From positions 2,170,001 through 2,234,000 of the forward strand of contig NZ_CP160398.1 in assembly GCF_040729435.1 (NCBI RefSeq): 64,000 bases of DNA, written 5' to 3'. Below, piece by piece: positions 57,203-64,000 of this stretch (positions are counted from its first letter, which is position 1; each line of letters starts with the position of its first letter). The position numbers were made by a program, and so were the translations under genes. The stretch is from Pseudomonas sp. HOU2 (GTDB lineage Bacteria; Pseudomonadota; Gammaproteobacteria; Pseudomonadales; Pseudomonadaceae). The notes under the pieces are model-generated. The model ran no database searches. It saw only the letters and a list, made by a program, of their open reading frames with translations, and was not told the origin of the DNA.

Positions 57203-58927
57203 ATGAATAGATCTTCCGCGTTGCTCCTTGCTTTTGTCTTCCTCAGCGGCTGCCAGGCCATGGCACCCGTTTCGCCGGGCGGTACCCCGCCGGTCGAAGA
57301 CACCGCGTCCACGCCTGAAAAACCCAAGGTTTACAGCTCGTTCAGCGAGGAAACCGTTTTCAGCCTGCTGAGCGCCGAACTCGCCGGCCAGCGCAATCGT
57401 TTCGACATTGCCCTGGATAACTACGTGACCCAGGCGATCAACACCCAGGATCCGGGCGTTTCCGAGCGCGCGTTCCGCATCGCCGAATACCTCGGTGCCG
57501 ACCAGCCTGCGCTGGACACCGCACTGATCTGGGCAAAAAACGCCCCTGACGACCTCGAAGCGCAACGCGCCGCCGCCGTACAACTGGCCCGCGCCGGGCG
57601 TTACGACGACTCCATGGTCTATATGGAGAAAGTCCTGCAAGGCAAGGGTGACACCCATTTCGACTTCCTCGCCCTGTCGGCGGCCGATACCGATCAGGAA
57701 ACCCGCAACGGCCTGATGAAAAGTTTCGACCGTCTGTTGCAGCGCCACCCGAAGAACAGCCAGCTGATTTTCGGCAAGGCCCTGCTGCTGCAACAGGATG
57801 GCGACAATAAGGCCGCCCTGACCCTGCTCGAAGACAACCCGCCGGAAGAAGGCGAGATTGCTCCGATCCTGCTGCGCGCGCGCCTGCTGCAAACCATGAA
57901 TCGGGGCGACGAAGCCCTGCCGCTGTTGCAGAAAAGCATCAAGAAATACCCGGACGACAAGCGCCTGCGCCTGACTTATGCGCGCACGCTGGTCGAACAG
58001 GACCGCATGGATGACGCCAAGGTCGAATTTTCCACCCTGGTTCAGCAATACCCCGAAGACGACGAACTGCGTTATTCGCTGGCATTGGTATGCCTGGAAG
58101 CCAAGGCCTGGGACGAGGCCAAGGGTTACCTGGAAGACCTGATCGCCCGTGAAAGCCATGTCGATTCGGCGCACCTCAACCTGGGGCGTATCGCTGAAGA
58201 ACGCAACGACCCGCAGGGCGCGCTGATCGAATACGCGCAGGTCGGCCCGGGCAATGACTATCTGCCGGCGCAACTGCGTCAGGCGGACATTCTGATGAAC
58301 AACGGCAAGACCGCCGAAGCCCAGAGCAAACTGGCCGCCGAACGTGATGCCCAGCCGGATTACGCGATCCAGCTGTACCTGATCGAATCCGAAACCCTGT
58401 CGGCCAACAAGCAGGACGACAAGGCCTGGAAAACCCTAGATAAAGCCTTGCAGCAATACCCGGACGATCTGAATCTGCTCTACACCCGGGCCATGCTTGC
58501 GGAAAAACGCAATGATCTGGCACAGATGGAAAAAGACCTGCGCCTGATCATCAAGCGCGACCCGGACAACGCCATGGCGCTCAATGCGCTGGGCTACACC
58601 CTGTCCGATCGCACCACCCGCTACGCTGAAGCCAAGGCGCTGATCGAACAGGCGCACCAGATCAACCCGGAAGACCCGGCGGTACTCGACAGCCTCGGCT
58701 GGGTGAATTTCCGCATGGGCAATCTGGACGACGCCGAGAAATACCTGCGTCAGGCGCTCGAGCGTTTCCCTGACCACGAAGTCGCCGCGCACCTGGGCGA
58801 AGTGTTGTGGGTCAAGGGCAACCAGCGCGAAGCCAAACAGGTCTGGGGCAAGTACCTCAAAGATCAGCCCGACAGCACCATCCTGCGCAGCACCATCAAG
58901 CGCCTGACCGGATCCGAGACTCTTTAA
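57203..58927 (+). CDS. Tetratricopeptide-repeat lipoprotein (PA4667-like)
   Basis: 574 residues with a lipoprotein signal (LSGC, Cys17) and a run of TPR helices through most of its length, e.g. ALTLLEDNPPEEGEIAPILL and DNAMALNALGYTLSDR. It probably sits at the inner face of the outer membrane as a protein-interaction scaffold. It is followed after three bases by lolB, an order kept in P. aeruginosa. Confidence 0.9.
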   Translation: MNRSSALLLAFVFLSGCQAMAPVSPGGTPPVEDTASTPEKPKVYSSFSEETVFSLLSAELAGQRNRFDIALDNYVTQAINTQDPGVSERAFRIAEYLGADQPALDTALIWAKNAPDDLEAQRAAAVQLARAGRYDDSMVYMEKVLQGKGDTHFDFLALSAADTDQETRNGLMKSFDRLLQRHPKNSQLIFGKALLLQQDGDNKAALTLLEDNPPEEGEIAPILLRARLLQTMNRGDEALPLLQKSIKKYPDDKRLRLTYARTLVEQDRMDDAKVEFSTLVQQYPEDDELRYSLALVCLEAKAWDEAKGYLEDLIARESHVDSAHLNLGRIAEERNDPQGALIEYAQVGPGNDYLPAQLRQADILMNNGKTAEAQSKLAAERDAQPDYAIQLYLIESETLSANKQDDKAWKTLDKALQQYPDDLNLLYTRAMLAEKRNDLAQMEKDLRLIIKRDPDNAMALNALGYTLSDRTTRYAEAKALIEQAHQINPEDPAVLDSLGWVNFRMGNLDDAEKYLRQALERFPDHEVAAHLGEVLWVKGNQREAKQVWGKYLKDQPDSTILRSTIKRLTGSETL

Positions 58928-58930
58928 CTC

Positions 58931-59548
58931 ATGTTTTTGCGCCACGTTATTGTTTTCAGCTTCATCGCCCTGCTCGCCGGTTGCGCGGGCTTCGGCGCTC
59001 GCGAATCGGTCGAGGGCCACGGCAGTCCGGCTCAGTGGGCCGCGAACAAACAACAGCTGACCGGCCTCGACGGCTGGCAGATCGACGGCAAGATCGGCAT
59101 TCGCGCGCCGAAAGACTCCGGCAGCGGCACGCTGTTCTGGCTGCAACGCCAGGACTACTACGACATTCGCCTGTCCGGCCCGCTGGGTCGTGGCGCGGCA
59201 CGTCTGACCGGGCGCCCGGGCAAGGTCTCGCTGGAAGTCGCCAATCAGGGTCGCTATGACTCCGAGTCGCCGGAAGCGCTGCTCGAAGAGCAACTCGGCT
59301 GGAAATTGCCGGTATCGAATCTGGCCTGGTGGGTCCGTGGCCTGCCGGCACCCAGCAGCAAGAGCCGCCTGACCCTGGATAACGACAGTCGCTTGGCCAA
59401 TCTGGAACAGGACGGCTGGAAGGTCGAGTACCTCAGCTACGCCGAGCAAAACGGTTACTGGCTGCCCGAGCGGATCAAATTGCACGGCACCGATCTGGAC
59501 GTGACGCTGGTGATCAAGACCTGGCAACCGCGTAAATTGGGGCAATAA
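58931..59548 (+). CDS. lolB: Outer-membrane lipoprotein receptor LolB
   Basis: 205 residues. The lipobox LLAGC gives Cys18. The mature part begins with the typical [23 protein letters not shown] and contains [21 protein letters not shown]. It receives lipoproteins from LolA and inserts them in the outer membrane. ispE follows after three bases. Confidence 0.95.
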   Translation: MFLRHVIVFSFIALLAGCAGFGARESVEGHGSPAQWAANKQQLTGLDGWQIDGKIGIRAPKDSGSGTLFWLQRQDYYDIRLSGPLGRGAARLTGRPGKVSLEVANQGRYDSESPEALLEEQLGWKLPVSNLAWWVRGLPAPSSKSRLTLDNDSRLANLEQDGWKVEYLSYAEQNGYWLPERIKLHGTDLDVTLVIKTWQPRKLGQ

Positions 59549-59551
59549 AGC

Positions 59552-60403
59552 ATGACCGCTCCACGTTTGACGCTGCCCTCGCCGGCCAAGCTCAACCTGA
59601 TGCTGCACATTCTCGGTCGCCGGGCAGACGGCTATCACGAACTGCAGACGATGTTTCAGTTTGTCGATTACGGCGACGAAATCACCTTCGCCGTGCGCGA
59701 TGACGGCGTGATTCAGTTGCACACCGAATTCGCCGGCGTGCCCCACGACAGCAACCTGATCGTGCGCGCGGCAAAAATGCTGCAGCAACAATCCGGCTGC
59801 TCGCTCGGTATCGATATCTGGATTGATAAAGTTCTGCCCATGGGCGGCGGCATCGGTGGCGGCAGCTCGAATGCCGCGACCACCCTGCTCGGCCTGAACC
59901 ACTTGTGGCAACTGGGCTGGGATGAAGATCGCCTCGCCGCGCTGGGCCTTACGCTCGGCGCCGATGTACCGGTATTCGTCCGTGGCCACGCGGCATTTGC
60001 CGAAGGCGTGGGCGAAAAACTGACCCCGGTCGACCCCGAAGAACCGTGGTATCTGGTGCTCGTGCCGCAAGTCTCTGTTAGTACGGCAGAAATTTTTTCC
60101 GATCCTTTGTTGACACGTAACACGCCGCCCATTAAAGTGCGCCCCGTTCCCGAGGGAAACAGTCGAAATGACTGCTTGCCGGTGGTTGCAAGGCGTTATC
60201 CAGAAGTACGTAACGCATTGGATTTGTTAGGTAAATTTACCGAAGCAAAACTCACCGGAACTGGAAGTTGTGTGTTTGGGGGCTTCCCAAGCAAAGCTGA
60301 AGCTGATAAAGTCTCGGCCCTTCTGACAGAGACCCTTACAGGGTTTGTAGCGAAAGGAAGCAACGTTTCGATGTTGCATCGCAAGCTGCAAAGTCTGCTC
60401 TAA
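59552..60403 (+). CDS. ispE: 4-diphosphocytidyl-2-C-methyl-D-erythritol kinase
   Basis: 283 residues. The N-terminal [22 protein letters not shown] and the GHMP-kinase ATP loop [15 protein letters not shown] are canonical. It phosphorylates CDP-ME in the MEP isoprenoid pathway. The last ~100 codons are more AT-rich than the rest, as in the following prs gene. Confidence 0.96.
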   Translation: MTAPRLTLPSPAKLNLMLHILGRRADGYHELQTMFQFVDYGDEITFAVRDDGVIQLHTEFAGVPHDSNLIVRAAKMLQQQSGCSLGIDIWIDKVLPMGGGIGGGSSNAATTLLGLNHLWQLGWDEDRLAALGLTLGADVPVFVRGHAAFAEGVGEKLTPVDPEEPWYLVLVPQVSVSTAEIFSDPLLTRNTPPIKVRPVPEGNSRNDCLPVVARRYPEVRNALDLLGKFTEAKLTGTGSCVFGGFPSKAEADKVSALLTETLTGFVAKGSNVSMLHRKLQSLL

Positions 60404-60440
60404 AAGGAATCAAGTGCCAGGCACTTGAAGCAACAGATAC

Positions 60441-60515
60441 AGGGGCGTCGCCAAGCGGTAAGGCAGCAGGTTTTGATCCTGCCATGCGTTGGTTCGAATC
60501 CAGCCGCCCCTGCCA
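60441..60515 (+). tRNA. tRNA-Gln (UUG)
   Basis: 75 nt with encoded CCA. Acceptor arms AGGGGCG and CGCCCCT pair fully; the anticodon stem GCAGG/CCTGC holds the loop TTTTGAT with anticodon TTG; the T-arm GTTCGAATC is standard. It lies between ispE and prs, the place it has in other pseudomonads. Confidence 0.95.
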
Positions 60516-60560
60516 TTTTCTATACTCATCCAGGTTACCCTCAGCCTCTAGGTACTGCGC

Positions 60561-61502
60561 GTGTCCAAGATGATGGTCTTTACGGGGAACGCTAACCCCG
60601 ATCTGGCTCGGCGTGTTGTACGTCAGCTGCATATCCCTCTCGGTGACATCTCTGTCGGCAAGTTCTCCGACGGCGAAATTACTGCCGAGATCAATGAAAA
60701 CGTTCGCGGTAAAGACGTTTTCATTATTCAGCCGACTTGCGCTCCGACCAACGATAACCTGATGGAACTGGTAGTGATGGCTGATGCCTTCCGCCGCTCC
60801 TCGGCTACTCGTATTACTGCTGTTATTCCTTATTTTGGTTATGCCCGTCAGGATCGCCGTCCGCGTTCCGCACGTGTGGCTATCAGCGCGAAAGTCGTTG
60901 CTGACATGCTTACCGTAGTCGGCATCGACCGTGTTCTCACGGTTGATCTGCATGCTGACCAGATTCAGGGCTTCTTCGATATTCCGGTAGATAACATCTA
61001 CGGCTCCCCGGTTCTGGTGGATGACATTGAAGATCAGCGCTTCGAAAACCTGATGATCGTGTCCCCGGACATCGGTGGCGTCGTGCGTGCACGTGCCGTT
61101 GCCAAATCCCTGGGCGTGGATCTCGGGATCATCGACAAACGCCGTGAGAAAGCCAATCACTCTGAAGTGATGCATATCATCGGTGATGTCGAAGGGCGCA
61201 CCTGCATTCTGGTCGATGACATGGTCGATACCGCCGGCACTCTGTGCCACGCGGCCAAGGCCCTGAAAGAGCATGGCGCAGCCAAGGTCTTTGCCTACTG
61301 CACACACCCTGTGCTGTCGGGTCGGGCCATCGAGAATATCGAAAATTCCGTGCTGGACGAGCTGGTGGTGACTAACACCATCCCGCTGTCCGCTGCAGCA
61401 CAAGCCTGTGCACGTATCCGTCAACTGGATATCGCACCGGTTGTTGCCGAAGCGGTTCGCCGCATCAGCAATGAAGAATCGATCAGCGCGATGTTCCGTT
61501 AA
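60561..61502 (+). CDS. prs: Ribose-phosphate pyrophosphokinase
   Basis: 313 residues, beginning at GTG. Hallmarks are [10 protein letters not shown] near the start, [11 protein letters not shown] for Mg-ATP binding and the PRPP loop [13 protein letters not shown]. It makes PRPP for nucleotide, histidine and tryptophan synthesis. A strong terminator follows. Confidence 0.97.
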   Translation: MSKMMVFTGNANPDLARRVVRQLHIPLGDISVGKFSDGEITAEINENVRGKDVFIIQPTCAPTNDNLMELVVMADAFRRSSATRITAVIPYFGYARQDRRPRSARVAISAKVVADMLTVVGIDRVLTVDLHADQIQGFFDIPVDNIYGSPVLVDDIEDQRFENLMIVSPDIGGVVRARAVAKSLGVDLGIIDKRREKANHSEVMHIIGDVEGRTCILVDDMVDTAGTLCHAAKALKEHGAAKVFAYCTHPVLSGRAIENIENSVLDELVVTNTIPLSAAAQACARIRQLDIAPVVAEAVRRISNEESISAMFR

Positions 61503-61540
61503 GGGCCCTGCCCTTCTCGAAATGTCTCGTTGACGAAAAG

Positions 61541-61580
61541 CGCCCCGCCCCGGCATACCTGTCGGGGCGGGGCTTTTTTG
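61541..61580 (+). terminator. Rho-independent terminator after prs
   Basis: GCCCCGCCCCG and CGGGGCGGGGC pair over 11 bp with a 10-base loop, followed by six T. Confidence 0.93.
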
Positions 61581-61643
61581 CCCATACCGTGTTTGGCGCT
61601 GGTCGCAAACGCCACCCGGTCATGGCTATTTTGGAGATACAAA

Positions 61644-62246
61644 ATGAACGATTTTACTCTGAATGCTGAAGTGCGTTCCGACCTGGGGAAAGGTGCGAGC
61701 CGCCGCCTGCGTCGTCTCGCCGCTCTGGTTCCAGCTGTTGTTTACGGTGGCGACAAAGCCCCTGAATCCATCAGCATGCTGGCCAAAGAAGTTGCCAAAC
61801 TGCTCGAAAACGAAGCGGCTTACAGCCACATCATCGAGCTGAACGTTGGTGGCAAGAAACAAAACGTCGTCATCAAAGCTCTGCAACGTCACCCGGCCAA
61901 AGGCCACGTGATGCACGCTGACTTCGTACGCGTTGTCGCTGGCCAGAAACTGACCGCTATCGTTCCTGTGCACTTCATCAACGAAGCTGCTCCAGTGAAG
62001 AAAGGCGGCGAAATCTCGCACGTTGTTGCCGAGATCGAAGTTTCCTGCCTGCCAAAAGACCTGCCTGAGTTCATCGAAGTCGACCTGGCTAACGCTGAAA
62101 TCGGCACCATCGTTCACCTGTCGGACCTCAAAGCTCCTAAAGGTGTCGAGTTCGTTGCTCTGGCACACGGCGATGACAAGGCAGTAGCCAACGTCCACGC
62201 TCCACGTGTTGCTCCAGAAGCTACCGAAGAAGGCGCAGCAGAGTAA
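61644..62246 (+). CDS. rplY: 50S ribosomal protein L25 (CTC form)
   Basis: 200 residues from ATG 61644 ([21 protein letters not shown]), preceded by GGAG. It is the long form with the N-terminal 5S rRNA-binding L25 domain and the C-terminal TL5/CTC domain. Codon use is biased to the preferred codons of a highly expressed gene. Confidence 0.95.
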   Translation: MNDFTLNAEVRSDLGKGASRRLRRLAALVPAVVYGGDKAPESISMLAKEVAKLLENEAAYSHIIELNVGGKKQNVVIKALQRHPAKGHVMHADFVRVVAGQKLTAIVPVHFINEAAPVKKGGEISHVVAEIEVSCLPKDLPEFIEVDLANAEIGTIVHLSDLKAPKGVEFVALAHGDDKAVANVHAPRVAPEATEEGAAE

Positions 62247-62255
62247 TTTCACTCT

Positions 62256-62400
62256 GTTCGTCGGAGTGAGTGAAACATCGCGGACTGGAACGTAGCGAGA
62301 AAGCGGGCGAGAACGCGGAGTTTACATTCATGGTAAATGAGCAATTTTCGTCCACTTTCGCCGCCTTCACTGATCGCGGCGATGTTAACCACCACTCCAA
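62256..62400 (+). other. Structured intergenic segment between rplY and pth
   Basis: AACATCGC (62274-62281) pairs with GCGATGTT (62379-62386), and AGTGAA (62269) with TTCACT (62366), in a crossed order. A small TTTAC/GTAAA hairpin sits in the middle. It could be a folded leader of pth or an RNA processing site. No ORF is convincing. Confidence 0.4.
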
Positions 62401-62415
62401 GGAAGGGCCCCTATC

Positions 62416-63000
62416 GTGACTGCCATCAAACTGATCGTTGGCCTGGGTAATCCAGGCGCTGAATACGAACAGACCCGGCATAACGCAGGGGCCCTTTTTG
62501 TTGAGCGCATCGCTGCCGCGCAAGGTGTGAACCTTGTGGCCGATCGCAAATATTTCGGCCTGACCGGACGCTACTCGCATCAGGGTCAGGATGTTCGTCT
62601 GCTGATTCCCACCACTTACATGAACCGCAGCGGCCAGGCCGTGGCGGCACTCGCCGGTTTCTTCCGCATCAAGCCTGAAGAAATCCTGGTGGCGCACGAC
62701 GAACTCGACCTGCCTCCGGGCGTCGCCAAGCTCAAGCAGGGCGGCGGCCATGGCGGTCACAACGGGTTGCGCGACATCATCGCGCAACTGGGCAATCAGA
62801 ATACTTTCTACCGCCTGCGGCTTGGCATCGGCCACCCGGGCGTCGCCAGTATGGTTTCAAATTTCGTCCTGGGTCGTGCGCCACGCGCCGAACAGGAAAA
62901 ACTCGATGCCAGCATCGACTTTGCCCTCGGCGTGCTGCCGGATATCCTCGCCGGTGAATGGAACCGCGCGATGAAAAACCTGCACAGCCAGAAGGCCTGA
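62416..63000 (+). CDS. pth: Peptidyl-tRNA hydrolase
   Basis: 194 residues starting with GTG, AAGGAAGGG upstream. The signature is [18 protein letters not shown] with catalytic His22, followed by FMNRSG-like [10 protein letters not shown] and [14 protein letters not shown]. It recycles tRNA from peptidyl-tRNA drop-off. ychF follows 22 bases later. Confidence 0.96.
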   Translation: MTAIKLIVGLGNPGAEYEQTRHNAGALFVERIAAAQGVNLVADRKYFGLTGRYSHQGQDVRLLIPTTYMNRSGQAVAALAGFFRIKPEEILVAHDELDLPPGVAKLKQGGGHGGHNGLRDIIAQLGNQNTFYRLRLGIGHPGVASMVSNFVLGRAPRAEQEKLDASIDFALGVLPDILAGEWNRAMKNLHSQKA

Positions 63001-63022
63001 CTCTAATCCGAGGGGAAACACC

Positions 63023-64000
63023 ATGGGATTCAATTGCGGCATCGTCGGCCTGCCTAACGTCGGCAAGTCCACCCTGTTCAACGCCCTGACCAAATCCGGT
63101 ATCGCGGCCGAGAACTTCCCCTTCTGCACCATCGAGCCGAACAGCGGCATCGTGCCGATGCCGGATCCACGTCTGGAAGCCCTGGCGGCCATCGTCAATC
63201 CGAAGCGCATCCTGCCGACCACCATGGAATTCGTCGACATCGCAGGCCTGGTGGCCGGCGCCTCGAAAGGTGAAGGTCTGGGCAACAAGTTCCTGGCCAA
63301 CATCCGCGAAACCGACGCCATCGCTCACGTGGTGCGCTGCTTCGAAGACGACAACGTGATCCACGTTTCCAACAGCGTCGACCCCAAGCGCGACATCGAA
63401 ATCATCGACCTGGAACTGATCTTCGCCGACCTCGACAGCTGCGAAAAGCAACTGCAGAAAGTCGCACGCAACGCCAAGGGCGGTGACAAGGACGCAGTCG
63501 TTCAGAAAGCTCTGCTGGAGCAACTGATCGCGCACTTCACCGAAGCCAAGCCTGCGCGCAGCCTGATGAAGAACATGAGCGCTGACGAAAAGTCGGTGAT
63601 CAAGGGCTTCCACCTGCTGACCACCAAACCGGTCATGTACATCGCCAACGTCGCTGAAGACGGTTTCGAGAACAACCCGCACCTGGACGTGGTCAAGGCC
63701 ATTGCCGAAGAAGAAGGCGCCATGGTCGTTCCGGTGTGCAACAAGATCGAAGCGGAAATCGCCGAGCTCGACGACGGCGAAGAGAAAGACATGTTCCTCG
63801 AGGCCCTGGGCCTGGAAGAGCCTGGCCTGAACCGCGTGATCCGCGCCGGTTACGAAATGCTGCACCTGCAGACCTACTTCACCGCCGGTGTCGAAGAAGT
63901 CCGCGCCTGGACCGTCCGCGTCGGTGCCACCGCACCACAAGCCGCCGGCGTGATCCACACCGACTTCGAAAAAGGCTTCATCCGCGCCGAAGTCATCGCC
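63023..64000 (+). CDS. ychF: Ribosome-binding ATPase YchF, cut by window end
   Basis: 326 codons are present of the usual ~366. The P-loop GLPNVGKST at about 8-16, switch motifs around [10 protein letters not shown], and NKIE in place of the GTP-specific NKxD fit an Obg-family protein that prefers ATP. It has AGGGG before its ATG. The missing part is the end of the TGS domain. Confidence 0.96.
   Translation, partial: MGFNCGIVGLPNVGKSTLFNALTKSGIAAENFPFCTIEPNSGIVPMPDPRLEALAAIVNPKRILPTTMEFVDIAGLVAGASKGEGLGNKFLANIRETDAIAHVVRCFEDDNVIHVSNSVDPKRDIEIIDLELIFADLDSCEKQLQKVARNAKGGDKDAVVQKALLEQLIAHFTEAKPARSLMKNMSADEKSVIKGFHLLTTKPVMYIANVAEDGFENNPHLDVVKAIAEEEGAMVVPVCNKIEAEIAELDDGEEKDMFLEALGLEEPGLNRVIRAGYEMLHLQTYFTAGVEEVRAWTVRVGATAPQAAGVIHTDFEKGFIRAEVIA

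Overview
The window reads as chromosome of a Pseudomonas of the P. fluorescens group. The base composition is high in G+C, gene density is high, and the right half follows a gene order I recall from P. aeruginosa PAO1 around PA4640-PA4673: mqo, hpt, upp, uraA, hemH, phr, pagL, murI, moeB, prmC, prfA, hemA, lolB, ispE, tRNA-Gln, prs, rplY, pth, ychF. About fifteen intergenic palindromes of the REP type common in this group (cores GTAGGAGCTGCCGCAGGCTGCGATC and TGGCGAGGGAGCTTGCTCCCGC) sit between genes. I saw no insertion sequence, prophage, CRISPR array or plasmid gene.

Left part (1-10.6 kb): the end of an AraC-type regulator, then zapE, trpS and an alpha/beta hydrolase on the minus strand, zapG (yhcB), an OmpA-like lipoprotein, a metallo-beta-lactamase-fold hydrolase, and a 1433-residue RTX metallopeptidase built from ~525-bp tandem repeats. 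From 10.6 to 19 kb lies a fatty-acid or hydrophobic-substrate locus: a MalT-like LuxR regulator, a DUF1329 protein, a DUF1302 outer-membrane-type protein and an AMP-forming acyl-CoA ligase. From 19 to 33 kb are housekeeping and accessory genes: an MFS transporter with a divergent AraC regulator, a LysE exporter, a hydroxyacid dehydrogenase, rsmC, a Mn riboswitch with a GDT1-type exporter, an M48 lipoprotein peptidase, a chemoreceptor, a divergent SRAP protein, a PlsC-like acyltransferase, a YajG lipoprotein and small proteins.

From 33.7 to 40.2 kb come malate:quinone oxidoreductase, pyrimidine and purine salvage (hpt, upp, uraA) and ferrochelatase. From 41.3 to 51.1 kb lies the most interesting block: two adjacent promoters carrying direct repeats TRTACA-N12-TGTACA drive a flavoprotein/Trp-rich pair and a tightly overlapping nine-gene run: DUF523/DUF1722 protein, MerR regulator, CPD photolyase, NTF2-like protein, SDR, FAD amine oxidase-like protein, DUF1365, Cfa-like methyltransferase, DUF2878. 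The regulator looks like a class II LitR/PplR protein lacking the B12-contact residues of CarH. The block therefore looks like a light-induced DNA-repair and membrane-lipid-modification regulon.

The right end (51.5-64 kb) is core: pagL (lipid A deacylase), murI-moeB-prmC-prfA-hemA on the minus strand, and a TPR lipoprotein, lolB, ispE, tRNA-Gln, prs, rplY, pth and ychF (cut by the window end) on the plus strand.
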